From contig NC_009361.1 of assembly GCF_000092065.1 (NCBI RefSeq), positions 310,001-374,000 on the forward strand: DNA of 64,000 bases. Reading direction: 5' to 3'. The translations under genes and the position numbers were made by a program. Positions 34,911 to 43,423 of this stretch are shown piece by piece; within the stretch, counting starts at the first letter, position 1, and each line of letters begins with the position of its first letter. Source of the stretch: Ostreococcus lucimarinus CCE9901. Its lineage: Eukaryota; Chlorophyta; Mamiellophyceae; Mamiellales; Bathycoccaceae. The notes below the pieces were generated by a model, which made no database searches, was not told the origin of the DNA, and was given only the letters and a program-made list of their open reading frames with translations.

Positions 34911-36950
34911 ATGGCGCCCAAGTCGTTCGAAGACATGTTCGCGTGCTCGCCCGCGTCGCTGACCAAGCTCAGGGCGTCGCACGCACCGCACGCGTCGCCG
35001 GCGGCGTCGCACGCGCGTGACTACTCGCCCATCGCGTTCCCGTCGATGCGTCGAGACGACGAAGACGAACGCGCGCGCGCGGTCGCGGGCGCGTTCGATG
35101 ACATGTTCGCGTGTTCGCCGGCGTCGCTGAAGAAGATGCGAGGATCGGCAGTGGAGCGGGCGTCGGGAGGGGTCGGGACGCCGACGGGGACGCCGACGCG
35201 GCCGACGGCGAGTCGCGAGGATTTAGCGTCGGCGTTCGGCGATATGTTTTTAGCGTCTCCGGCATCGTTGAAGAAGATGCGCGCCACGAATACGGCGGTG
35301 ACGGGAACGAAGGCGCGCGAGCGTGGGGATGGATTCGGATCGCCCTTGCGTTACGACGGCGACGCGAACGCGGCGGAGCCGAAGAAGGAAGCGGTGAGTT
35401 TCAGTGAAATGTTCGCAAGTTCTCCCTCGGATTTGGCCAAGATGCGACGGTCGGACGTCGGTGGTGCCGCGCGCGGATCTAATGTGGAGGTTGCTAAGGT
35501 GGCAGTGGACGCGCGAGAGCGCACGAATGCGTTCGCAGGCATGTTTGCCAGTTCACCGGCGGATTTGGCCAAGATGCGCGGGAGGTCGCAGTCGTCGATT
35601 TCTTACGCCGAAGGGCGGCACGGCGCGAGCGATCGATTTCAGGTTATCGCGCCTGATTTTCAAGCCATGTTTTCTAGTTCGCCGAGCGATTTGAAAAACT
35701 TGAGAAGCGCGTCGTCGTCGTCGAGGAAGAGGCTCGGCGACGAAGCTGATAGATTTGAGGTGACGTACTTGCTCCTCGCCCCTTGCGAAGCGGCAGCTCG
35801 AGAGAAGGTTTTAGAAATTTGTTTGGAACAGACTGTGGAGTTACCAGCGTCGCTCGTGCCGGAAGGGACTTGGATTCGAGAGCATGTCGTCGGTCGATTG
35901 GAGTCTTTGACGAAGCCGAAGACCGGACCGCACGCCCGTCGTCCGGACGCGTGGAACGCGATTGTCAGCTACCACGCCGACACTGCGGGTGGGGAGTTAA
36001 CACAGCTTGTGAACGTCATCTTCGGCAACACGAGCATGAAGGAGAACGTGATGGTCGTCGATATCGAACTACCTCGCACCATGCTGCGCGAGTACCCTGG
36101 GCCACGATTCGGCGTTCACGGTCTTCGTCGTTTGCTCCGCGTACCCGAAGGGCCTCTGGTGATGACGGCACTCAAACCAATGGGATTGTCTAGCCAAGAA
36201 TTAGCAGAAATTGCGTACGGTTTCGCCAAGGGAGGGATCGACATCATCAAGGATGACCACGGACTCGCAGACCAGCCGTACAGCCCTTACGACGAGCGAG
36301 TTCGAATGTGCGCTGCCGCTGTAGCGCGCGCCAACGCAGAGACCGGTCGAAACGTTCTCTACGCCCCGTGTATCAACGCTCCCGCGCATTTAATCATTTC
36401 TCGAGCGCACGCTGCGAGACAGGCGGGCGCGGGCGCGGTGTTGATGATTCCCGGCATTACGGGTTTGGACGCCATGCGTGAGCTCGCTGCAGACCCGAGC
36501 TTCAACCTCCCCATCATCGCTCATCCCGCGTTGCTCGGGTGCATGCTAGGCGGAGGGAGCACAAATAGAATAGCGGGCTTTAGTCATGAAGTCCTTCTCG
36601 GGTTATTACCGCGGTTGGCCGGTGCGGACGCCACCGTCTTCCCGTCCTTTGGCGGGCGGTTTGGATTCAGCGTGGACGAATGCAAGGCCATCAACGTCGG
36701 GTGCACGCGGGTGATGGGAGATTTGCCCGCCATTTTACCCTCTCCGGGCGGTGGCATGACGCTCGAGCGCATCGCTCAGATGCGCGAGGTGTACGGCCCC
36801 GATTTATTACTTCTCATCGGCGGTTCTTTGTACTCGCACTCGGAAAATCTCGTCGACGGCGCTCGTCACTTCATGAAACTCGCCGGACGCAAAGAGCTCT
36901 ACGGTCCGCTCGAGTGCCCGCACGACGGTTACCGCGGACATACGATGTGA
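34911..36950 (+). CDS. RuBisCO-like protein (form IV) with six N-terminal FxxMFxxSPxxLxxxR repeats
   Basis: 679 residues from the ATG at 34911 (MAPKSFEDMF). A 16-residue motif, F-x-x-M-F-x-x-S-P-x-x-L-x-x-x-R, starts at residues 6, 62, 109, 164, 208 and 250, separated by 26-40 residues of polar, probably disordered linker. The RuBisCO large-subunit fold covers about 281-679. Compared with true RuBisCO, the equivalents of K175 (K422), K201 (K447), D203 (D449) and H294 (H538) are kept. K177 is Met, E204 is His (KDDHGLADQ) and R295 is Pro, so it cannot be a carboxylase. Form IV members act as enolases or isomerases on sulphur-containing sugar phosphates in methionine-salvage-type pathways. The six repeats are not a known part of that fold and may bind a partner in a multivalent way. 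Confidence 0.9.
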   Translation: MAPKSFEDMFACSPASLTKLRASHAPHASPAASHARDYSPIAFPSMRRDDEDERARAVAGAFDDMFACSPASLKKMRGSAVERASGGVGTPTGTPTRPTASREDLASAFGDMFLASPASLKKMRATNTAVTGTKARERGDGFGSPLRYDGDANAAEPKKEAVSFSEMFASSPSDLAKMRRSDVGGAARGSNVEVAKVAVDARERTNAFAGMFASSPADLAKMRGRSQSSISYAEGRHGASDRFQVIAPDFQAMFSSSPSDLKNLRSASSSSRKRLGDEADRFEVTYLLLAPCEAAAREKVLEICLEQTVELPASLVPEGTWIREHVVGRLESLTKPKTGPHARRPDAWNAIVSYHADTAGGELTQLVNVIFGNTSMKENVMVVDIELPRTMLREYPGPRFGVHGLRRLLRVPEGPLVMTALKPMGLSSQELAEIAYGFAKGGIDIIKDDHGLADQPYSPYDERVRMCAAAVARANAETGRNVLYAPCINAPAHLIISRAHAARQAGAGAVLMIPGITGLDAMRELAADPSFNLPIIAHPALLGCMLGGGSTNRIAGFSHEVLLGLLPRLAGADATVFPSFGGRFGFSVDECKAINVGCTRVMGDLPAILPSPGGGMTLERIAQMREVYGPDLLLLIGGSLYSHSENLVDGARHFMKLAGRKELYGPLECPHDGYRGHTM

Positions 36951-36984
36951 AGTTAAAGTATCGTGTAATAACAAAGGTATAATA

Positions 36985-37536
36985 CTACCGCCACGCGTCT
37001 TCAGATACGATGCCGCGTTTCGCCGCCCACCCCACCGCCGGCGACACCAGCGTCGCCAGCATGTGCACCCCGAGCAAAGGCTGAAACAAAAACGGCCACA
37101 AAAATAACCACGTCCCCAAAAACGGTTCATCGTACGACAGCCCGTTCCCTTTGCTCAACCGCACCCCGACGCCGACGACGAGCCACGCCAGGATGAACAA
37201 GATGACGAAAAAGTCATACAACAAAAACGTATCGATCGCCTCCTTCACGCCGTCCATCGCCCCCGGCGCGGCTTTCGCGCTCGACGACGCTTCCTCCGCG
37301 CTCGTCTCGCGCGCCTTGGCCTCGGCGTAGCGCGCTATGTCGGCCTCGAGCTCGCTCGACACGTCGAAATCCCTGCGCTTGGTGATGTCATCGTCGTCGC
37401 CGTTCTCTCTCGCGCGCGGCGCGTTTCGCGCGCGTCGGCGCCCCGGCGCGGCGCCCCGGCGCGCGGTGCGTCGCGCGGGCGTCGCGCGGGCGCGCGCGGA
37501 CGCCGCGACGGCCGTCGAGGACGCGATTGAATTCAT
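36985..37536 (-). CDS. Small plastid-targeted protein with two membrane spans
   Basis: 183 residues from the ATG at 37536 (MNSIASSTAVAASARARA). The N-terminus is transit-peptide-like, followed by a charged soluble stretch and then two hydrophobic segments (YDFFVILFILAWLVVGVGV and TWLFLWPFLFQPLLGVHMLA). It ends VSEDAWR. I do not recognise a family. The divergent neighbour at 37628 is also a plastid membrane protein, 91 bp away, which may reflect shared control. Confidence 0.75.
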   Translation of the reverse strand: MNSIASSTAVAASARARATPARRTARRGAAPGRRRARNAPRARENGDDDDITKRRDFDVSSELEADIARYAEAKARETSAEEASSSAKAAPGAMDGVKEAIDTFLLYDFFVILFILAWLVVGVGVRLSKGNGLSYDEPFLGTWLFLWPFLFQPLLGVHMLATLVSPAVGWAAKRGIVSEDAWR

Positions 37537-37627
37537 CGTCGGGGCGTTATCGCGTCGCGAAGTGACGCGCGGCGCCGACACAACGCGACGCGTCGGCGCG
37601 GCGCCCGCGGCGCGCGAGGCGGCGGCG

Positions 37628-39007
37628 ATGGCGCGCGCGGTGACGACGGCGCGCGCGCGAGCGACGGCGCGCGCGCGCGCGGTGACGGTGCGACGAAAAG
37701 ATGTCGATTTCGCGACGGCGTCGACGTCGGGACGACGACGCGCGCGGCGCGCGGCGACGACGACGCGCGCGACGGCGACGACGCGCGGCGCGACGCGCGA
37801 TGGGATCGATGGTCGCGCGCGCGCGCGCGCGGCGTCGATCGAGAGACGGGGTGAACGCGCGGCGCGAACGCGCGCGGCGGACCCGACGTTCGCCGACGCG
37901 CTGGGGGTGACGGCGGCGACGTGGGAACAAGTCGAAGGCGGCCTGTTCGGCGCGTCGTTGTTCCCGTACCTTGGATTTCTGTATTTTTTGGCCAAGCCGG
38001 AGGCGAGGTGCCCGCGCGGGACGCTTTTCGGATTCAAATTCTTGCTCGCGTTTGTGTTCGGGACGATTCCGTTCGCGATTTACGCAAAGGTCGAGTACGA
38101 CGAGATATTGGCGAACGTCGACGTGCTGCACGGGGTGGCGGAGTCGCTCCTGACGATGACGAATGTTTTCATCGTGCTCGGGTTTCGGCAAGGCCTGCGC
38201 GACGCGAGCGAGGGGGGAGATGGAGACGGCAGGCGGCGGAGGAAGACGAGTTTGGGCGACATCGGCGCGGCGTTGTTTTGCACGCTCGCGACGTCGAGCG
38301 CTATTTTCGGCGCGACGGAGGCGTTTGCGGGAACGGAGATCGCTGAAACGGCAGCGATTTGGGATTCCACGTGGCCGCACGTCGAGCCTGCGAACGCGTT
38401 GAGCTTGCCCACGTGGGTGATTCACGTGTCGAGCTTGGTCGAGTGGTTGATCGCGATGGGATTGGCGTGGGAATACGCAGAGGTGACCAAGAGACCGGCG
38501 TGGAAGGGCTTGACACTCGGGATGATCCCGTGTCACGCCTCCGGCATCGCGGCGTGTACGTTTCACTTGTTCTACAACGCCCCGGCGCTAAACAGCGTCG
38601 TGGCGATGCAAGCGCTCTTGACCGTCGTCGGCAACACCACGTGCGCGCTCGCGTCGTATCGCATCGCCAAGGAGGGCGAACGAATGTTGGCGTCGCCGCC
38701 GACGACGACGGAGCCGGAGACGGACGTCAACGACGAAGTGGAAATCATCGAGATCTCCATCGGTAACGAGTCTTTGAAGGGTTGGGAAGATTTAAGCGCC
38801 GCGTGGGCCGCGGATTCCGACGCCGTGCTCTTGCTCAAGCTCGCCTTAGTCTCCGCCGTCGCCTCCGCAGGCGTCAAGTACGGCTCGCTCCTCGTCGATT
38901 TCCCGTTCGAACCAAACCTTTGGGTGGCGTATTCCATCATATTTGTCCCGACGCTGTTGAATTGCGCCAAGTGGAAGCAATTGAGCGACGAAGGCGCCGC
39001 CTTGTAA
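37628..39007 (+). CDS. Ycf49-like (DUF2499/DUF3593-type) plastid membrane protein
   Basis: 459 residues from the ATG at 37628. About 80 Arg/Ala/Thr-rich residues form a transit-like leader. Three blocks with membrane spans follow: a first with GASLFPYLGFLYFLAKPEAR, a central one with WVIHVSSLVEWLIAMGLAW to CHASGIAACTFHLFYN[split], resembling DUF2499/Ycf49, and a C-terminal one with LVDFPFEPNLWVAYSII, resembling DUF3593. In cyanobacteria and algae such domains occur in conserved photosynthetic proteins whose role is unclear. The family match is from memory of the pattern and should be confirmed. It is followed 50 bp later by the next gene on the same strand. Confidence 0.75.
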   Translation: MARAVTTARARATARARAVTVRRKDVDFATASTSGRRRARRAATTTRATATTRGATRDGIDGRARARAASIERRGERAARTRAADPTFADALGVTAATWEQVEGGLFGASLFPYLGFLYFLAKPEARCPRGTLFGFKFLLAFVFGTIPFAIYAKVEYDEILANVDVLHGVAESLLTMTNVFIVLGFRQGLRDASEGGDGDGRRRRKTSLGDIGAALFCTLATSSAIFGATEAFAGTEIAETAAIWDSTWPHVEPANALSLPTWVIHVSSLVEWLIAMGLAWEYAEVTKRPAWKGLTLGMIPCHASGIAACTFHLFYNAPALNSVVAMQALLTVVGNTTCALASYRIAKEGERMLASPPTTTEPETDVNDEVEIIEISIGNESLKGWEDLSAAWAADSDAVLLLKLALVSAVASAGVKYGSLLVDFPFEPNLWVAYSIIFVPTLLNCAKWKQLSDEGAAL

Positions 39008-39057
39008 CAACAACGAATTGCTGTAGAGCGCGCCGCTCTCACCGGCGCGCCGTGACA

Positions 39058-39573
39058 ATGACGGACCGACCGTCCACGAGCGGCGCGAACGACGAAGACG
39101 AAGACGACACCGCGCGCGCGCTTCGCCGAGCCCTGGGCGCGACGAAACACGCGCCAGAACTGCGCGAGTTTTTGCTTTCGCTCGGCATTCGCGACCCTCC
39201 GTCCGACTCAAAAACTTTCGCCCCGAGCTGCGAGTACGTCAATTTCAGGCCGCACGGGTTATCGCTGTGCTTCGAGGGCGGGAAGCTGGACTGCGTGCAC
39301 TGCTACGCGGGGTGCGATGGGTTCGGGACGTACGCGGGCGGTTTGCCGACGGGCGTGGCGCTGACGAGCGCGGCGGCGGACGTCGTGCGGAAACTCGGCG
39401 AGCCGACGAGCAAGGGAGGGCAAGGCAGGATGATTTGGTTGTCGTACGATCATCTAGGGGTGAAATTCGACGTCGCGGCGAGTGGGTGGGACGAGCCGGA
39501 CGCGCGGCTGACGTCGGTGGCGATTTGGGACGCGAGCGGTTACGGCGAAGACGACGTAGCCGCGAAAAAGTAG
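39058..39573 (+). CDS. Uncharacterised small soluble protein
   Basis: 171 residues from the ATG at 39058. An acidic N-terminus (NDEDEDDTARALRRALG) leads into a compact alpha/beta domain with SLCFEGGKLDCVHCYAGCDG[split], GGLPTGVALTSAAADVV and WLSYDHLGVKFDVAASGWDE. Similar short domains (a strand-rich unit ending in an LG-P helix) occur as uncharacterised bacterial and eukaryotic proteins, but I cannot name the family. It has no targeting signal or membrane span. The ORF is kept because its composition is normal and it fills the gap between two genes. Confidence 0.65.
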   Translation: MTDRPSTSGANDEDEDDTARALRRALGATKHAPELREFLLSLGIRDPPSDSKTFAPSCEYVNFRPHGLSLCFEGGKLDCVHCYAGCDGFGTYAGGLPTGVALTSAAADVVRKLGEPTSKGGQGRMIWLSYDHLGVKFDVAASGWDEPDARLTSVAIWDASGYGEDDVAAKK

Positions 39574-39651
39574 ATGTAATGCGTAGTTTAGTACCGTAGA
39601 TAGCACAGAGTTCGACTAGTTTGCTATTTTGACGACGAAACGAGTCGTCGA

Positions 39652-40542
39652 TCATTTCTTGCGCCGCTTGCGACCACCCTCCGCGCGCGTGCGCTGTGGC
39701 TTGTTGCCATCCTTGCTCGCCTCCGCCTTGGCGCGTTCACTTCGCTCGACGAGTTTTTGAGCGTGATTCTTGATGTAAATCGGATCTTTAGTCACTGGAA
39801 GTTCTTTCTTTGGAATGTGCACGGGCGTGCGAGCTTTCTTTGAAGACGACGAACTCGACGAACTCGAACTCGAACTCGACGAACTCGAACTCGAACTCGA
39901 ACTCGAACTCGAATCACTATCGTTTCCATCGTCAGATTCATTCAAGAAGAAGTCGTCCTGCTCGGCATCTATCGCAGCATCGCCTTGCGCCGCCATGTCC
40001 GCGCCGCCCTCGTTCTCGTCTCCGAGCGCCGCCGACGCCGCCAAGTTCGCCTTGACCAATTTCCGGAGCCTCGCGCGTTCCTTCGTCGCGTGTTCTGTAT
40101 CTCCCTCCTTCACCAACACGCTCACATACTTCTCCCCTCTTGGAAAGTTCATCACGTACTCTAAATCTTCCTTCACTTGCGCCAATTCGTCTAATTCATC
40201 CGCGCCCAACGCCCCGTCGTCGTCTCGCTTCTTCTCGAGTTGCTCCTTTCGCCGCGTCAACTTTACCCGCTCGAAAAACTTCACCTTGTGATACTTGGTC
40301 GACAGTTTCTTCTCCCGTTCGATTCGAGCGTTCTCTTTCCCAGCATCTCGCAGCTTTTCCAGCTCGCGCGCTTTTTCCTCGCGCAGTTTCGGCGGTATTC
40401 CTTCGCGCTTGAGGAGGCGCTCGATGCTTCGAATTTGATTCTTCACGCTCGGACGCTTGGCGGCGGCGTGTTTACCGCCCGTGCGCTTGACCCATTTGCG
40501 CTTGACGCCACCCTCGGGCGCTCTTTCGTTTTGCGGGCGCAT
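39652..40542 (-). CDS. EFG1: rRNA-processing protein EFG1
   Basis: 296 residues. The basic N-terminus contains KNQIRSIERLLKREGIPPKL, the helical core typical of EFG1, followed by a long charged helix (STKYHKVKFFERVKLTRRKEQLE[split]). The C-terminal half has an uninterrupted serine tract of over 20 residues encoded by a GAACTC-type repeat (about 39850-39912) and a lysine-rich end (GGRKRRKK), fitting a nucleolar location. EFG1 is needed for 18S rRNA maturation in yeast. The serine tract is specific to this gene and probably variable. Confidence 0.82.
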   Translation of the reverse strand: MRPQNERAPEGGVKRKWVKRTGGKHAAAKRPSVKNQIRSIERLLKREGIPPKLREEKARELEKLRDAGKENARIEREKKLSTKYHKVKFFERVKLTRRKEQLEKKRDDDGALGADELDELAQVKEDLEYVMNFPRGEKYVSVLVKEGDTEHATKERARLRKLVKANLAASAALGDENEGGADMAAQGDAAIDAEQDDFFLNESDDGNDSDSSSSSSSSSSSSSSSSSSSSSSSSKKARTPVHIPKKELPVTKDPIYIKNHAQKLVERSERAKAEASKDGNKPQRTRAEGGRKRRKK

Positions 40543-40752
40543 CGGCGACGGAACGGGGACCGAGCGCGCGAGACAGTGTCGGCGTGGCGTGTCGAAAAAA
40601 GTGGCGGCTGCGTTTGCTCGGGCGCAAAGAAGTGCATTTTAATTTTCGTTTACATTCGCGCCTTTCGGACGAGATAAGCTATACAATGAGCAGAGTTAAC
40701 AAGTAACAAGTAATGATCGCGCGCGCGCGCGCCGTCAAACGTGAAGCTCGCT

Positions 40753-41295
40753 CTACCCGAAGAGCGCGCGCCCGGTGAGCATTTGAGTCGACCGCGAAGA
40801 GCCTCTGCTCATGCGCGGCGAGGCGTTCATCTCCAAGTGCAACTTCATCGCCATCTGTTCGTCCGTCAACTCTTTCGGTTCCGCGTTAGAATCGTCGTCG
40901 TCATCTTCGTCAGATTTCAACGCCTGTGTCGTCGAGCGATCGCGTTTCGTCGACAGCTTCTTCTTCTTCTTCTCCGTCGTCGCCGTCGCCGTGTTGAGCG
41001 ACGAAGAGCTCATATTCCGCGGTCCCTTCTTACTCTTCGTCGACGCCGACGCGCCACCGTTTTCTCTATCGCTACTGCCTCCGTCCACATCGTATCGCTC
41101 CTCGCTCACGATCTCCAACGCCTTGCCCAACAACCGCGGGTCCCGCAGCGCCGTTCGCACGTACGCCTCCCCCGCGAGACGCGCCTTCTTACTCCCCAAA
41201 TCCGTCGGCGAGTGCGCCACGTCTCGCAGCACGCACGCCAAGCGTTTTCGCGGCGGCAGCGTGTGCACTTCCGCCGAAGCGTACAAGAAATCCAT
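40753..41295 (-). CDS. Small hydrophilic protein of unknown function
   Basis: 180 residues from the ATG at 41295 (MDFLYASAEVHTLPPRKRL); an ATG at 41322 would add nine residues. The N-terminal ~75 residues look folded (VLRDVAHSPTDLGSKKARLA, then RTALRDPRLLGKALEIV). A Lys/Ser/Asp-rich middle is followed by a conserved-looking helix (LTDEQMAMKLHLEMNASPR). It has no membrane span or targeting signal. The basic middle (KKKKKLSTKRDR) could be a nuclear localisation signal. I do not recognise a family. Confidence 0.7.
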   Translation of the reverse strand: MDFLYASAEVHTLPPRKRLACVLRDVAHSPTDLGSKKARLAGEAYVRTALRDPRLLGKALEIVSEERYDVDGGSSDRENGGASASTKSKKGPRNMSSSSLNTATATTEKKKKKLSTKRDRSTTQALKSDEDDDDDSNAEPKELTDEQMAMKLHLEMNASPRMSRGSSRSTQMLTGRALFG

Positions 41296-41669
41296 CGCGA
41301 TTCGGACGATTCGTCGGCGCAATTTCCGACGTCACCCGCGATTCAGCGCGCCGCCGTCGCGAACGAGTCGCGGCGTCGTCTCGGCGATTCTCGCGGCGTC
41401 GAGGGACGCAAAACGTGCGCGCCGCGTTCGAATCTCCCTCGGCGAGCGATCTCGCGTCGCGTCGAGCGTTTCGCGCGGCGACGGGGAATGCGGCGTCGGC
41501 GGCCCGATCGCCCGCCGGCGCCGCCAGCGCACGGCGGCGACCTGTAACAACGCGCTCGACGACGAACGCGAACGGACAGCTTCGAGTTTATGCGTTTATT
41601 ACATAGTCTTCGGAACTAGTAGCGTATGGGAAACCGTAAAAAGTTTCCGAAATCGCTTCATCTAGCCAC
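41296..41669. other. Intergenic stretch before the tRNA gene
   Basis: No gene is supported. The first ~250 bp are CG-rich and presumably hold the promoter of the gene reading leftward from 41295. The last ~100 bp, before the tRNA, are less CG-rich. Open frames on both strands encode only Arg/Ala/Ser low complexity. Confidence 0.4.
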
Positions 41670-41740
41670 GCGCCAATGGTTTAGTGGTAGAATTCCTGTT
41701 TCCCAAACATGTGGCCCGGGTTCGATTCCCGGTTGGCGCA
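41670..41740 (+). tRNA. trnG-CCC: tRNA-Gly, anticodon CCC
   Basis: This 71-nt gene has acceptor arms GCGCCAA and TTGGCGC plus discriminator A, a D arm with TTTAGTGGTAGAA, a seven-base anticodon loop TTCCCAA (anticodon CCC) and a T arm with CCGGG/GTTCGATT/CCCGG. The A box (TGGTTTAGTGG) and B box (GGGTTCGATTCCC) for RNA polymerase III are intact. The anticodon stem (CCTGT with ACATG) has one C-T mismatch. No intron and no encoded CCA are present. Confidence 0.95.
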
Positions 41741-41747
41741 CTGCAAC

Positions 41748-41753
41748 TTTTTT
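41748..41753 (+). terminator. RNA polymerase III terminator (T6)
   Basis: A run of six T begins seven bases after the tRNA end, the normal terminator for a polymerase III gene. Confidence 0.85.
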
Positions 41754-41774
41754 AGAGCTACGCGGTGCACTTTT

Positions 41775-41851
41775 CGTTCGCGTGCGATTCTGGGCTACGC
41801 TACGGCGCTTCTTTTGCGTTCGCGTGCGATTCTGGGTCACGCCACGGCGCT
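41775..41851. repeat. 42-bp direct duplication between tRNA-Gly and the PCIF1-like gene
   Basis: CGTTCGCGTGCGATTCTGGG starts at 41775 and 41817 and continues with GCTACGCTACGGCGCT in copy one and TCACGCCACGGCGCT in copy two. AGAGCTACG occurs on both sides (41754 and 41851), so a longer unit may have been duplicated. Confidence 0.8.
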
Positions 41852-41861
41852 AGAGCTACGT

Positions 41862-43262
41862 CTATTTTCTATCTTCTATTTTAGCGGGCCCGCCGCGCGC
41901 CCGCTCGCCGCGATATCGCACTTCCAACTCTTGCACGTCTTTGCACGACCCCAACGCGGTCTTCATGCCGCGCAACACGCGCTTTCTGATTTCCTCATCC
42001 ACCGGTCGCTCGCGCTCGGCGCGCGACGTTCGCAGGTAGAAGACGCCCGTGTCGAAACTCGACACGCGATGGCGCTCGTGACTCGGACGAGCGTGCTGGG
42101 CGCCGTCGCAAAAGCCGTGAGACTGCGCATCGATGATGTCTGGACCGTGCTGCAGATGTCGACTTTCCAAGAGCGCACTCCAGTAATGGCATTCCTTCCA
42201 CAGCGGTACGATGACTACGAAACTGAGCGCCTCGTTCGCGTTCGCGGCGCGATCGAGCAAATCGTTCGCCTTTTCGACCGCGCGCGACATCGTTTCCGGG
42301 ACGAAAGGCGGGTTCATCTCGAACGATCCGCGTTTTGGTGCAAAGTCGTCGCTAAAAAAGCTTCCGAGCGATCCGAAGAACGCGTCGACGTCTGGCGCGC
42401 GGTCCTCGTCAAAACCAAATTGCGAACAAAATTGCCCGTACCGAGCGTTGAGCGGCGACGCGAAACACTCGCACGACACGCCCAACTTTTCGTTCAAAAC
42501 ATCGAACGCATCCTCGGCGAGCGCGCTTTGGTATCCAGCCCCGCCCAGCGATTCGTATCGCATCAACAATGCGAACACGGCGCACGCGAACTTTTGGTAC
42601 TCGTCTGAATCGACGTCCTCCGTCAACGGTTCACAGCCTCGCACTGTTCTGCAATATAAAGCGCGCAGTTTACCGAGATGTGCTTTCGCACACTTCACGT
42701 ACGGTTTCTCTGTTCCCAATTGCATCGTCAAGAAAGCACCTTTGTCGCGAACGACGACGGCGTCGCGCGCCTCTCCGCCGTCGTCGCGCGCCTCGGCCCA
42801 TCGAGCCGCGCTCTCCTTGGCGACCGCGAGCGCCTCCGCCGCCCCTTCCGCACCGTCTCGCTCGCTCGCCCCGTGTCTAATCAAATCTTTCGCCAAACCG
42901 AGCCCCTGCGCCGGCAACACCGGCGCCGCGAGCGCGCCCGAGACGGCGCACCTCGCCAACCAACGCTCAAACAGCAGCAGCGGCGTCCCTCCCTCGTCGG
43001 TCCGCCCCGTCCTCGCCCGCGCGATGCGCTGCAGCGCGCTCCTCGCGCGCTTCACGCCGCGAAACAGCGCGAGCTCGCGCGCAGCCGCCCGACGCGCGTC
43101 GCCGACGTCGGCGCGCTCGCGCACGCCGCGCACGCGCACGCCCGTGGGGGTGTCCGAGCTCCTCCGGTCGTCCACGTCCAAGGCGCGCACGCGCGGGTCC
43201 CATATGCGCCGCTTGACGGCGTCGGTGGGCGCGCGATCCGCTCGACGCGCGCGCTTGGGCAT
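41862..43262 (-). CDS. PCIF1: PCIF1-like cap-adjacent adenosine N6-methyltransferase without WW domain
   Basis: 466 residues. The catalytic motif is N317-P-P-F320 in GSFEMNPPFVPE, in the same setting as PCIF1/CAPAM, which makes N6,2'-O-dimethyladenosine next to the mRNA cap. Upstream are PCIF1-type helical segments, including the QFGFDEDRAPDVDAFFGS loop preceded by ASPLNARYGQFCS, which resembles the animal core. The N-terminal WW domain that binds RNA polymerase II in animals is missing; the protein starts with an Arg-rich stretch of about 40 residues (possible nuclear signal). Without a WW domain it may act on other adenosines or be recruited differently. The catalytic assignment is strong, the substrate is inferred. 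Confidence 0.83.
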   Translation of the reverse strand: MPKRARRADRAPTDAVKRRIWDPRVRALDVDDRRSSDTPTGVRVRGVRERADVGDARRAAARELALFRGVKRARSALQRIARARTGRTDEGGTPLLLFERWLARCAVSGALAAPVLPAQGLGLAKDLIRHGASERDGAEGAAEALAVAKESAARWAEARDDGGEARDAVVVRDKGAFLTMQLGTEKPYVKCAKAHLGKLRALYCRTVRGCEPLTEDVDSDEYQKFACAVFALLMRYESLGGAGYQSALAEDAFDVLNEKLGVSCECFASPLNARYGQFCSQFGFDEDRAPDVDAFFGSLGSFFSDDFAPKRGSFEMNPPFVPETMSRAVEKANDLLDRAANANEALSFVVIVPLWKECHYWSALLESRHLQHGPDIIDAQSHGFCDGAQHARPSHERHRVSSFDTGVFYLRTSRAERERPVDEEIRKRVLRGMKTALGSCKDVQELEVRYRGERARGGPAKIEDRK

Positions 43263-43423
43263 CGCGCCGGCGTCGGACGCGGTCGGGTGTGCGGGAGACG
43301 CGCTTTTGAAAGATTACTCATGTCCAGCCGCGAGGAGTGGGTGGTTGGCAGATATTTTTCTCGAGCGGACGCGTTCGATGTTGCTTGATTATATTACGAA
43401 CCGGCTGTTGCTGTTCTACGCGC

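Noticed and set aside
40811-41665. 284-codon plus-strand frame opposite the small gene at 40753-41295
   Set aside because: It encodes Ser/Phe-rich sequence antisense to a normal-looking protein and extends almost to the tRNA. No domain or conserved segment was visible.
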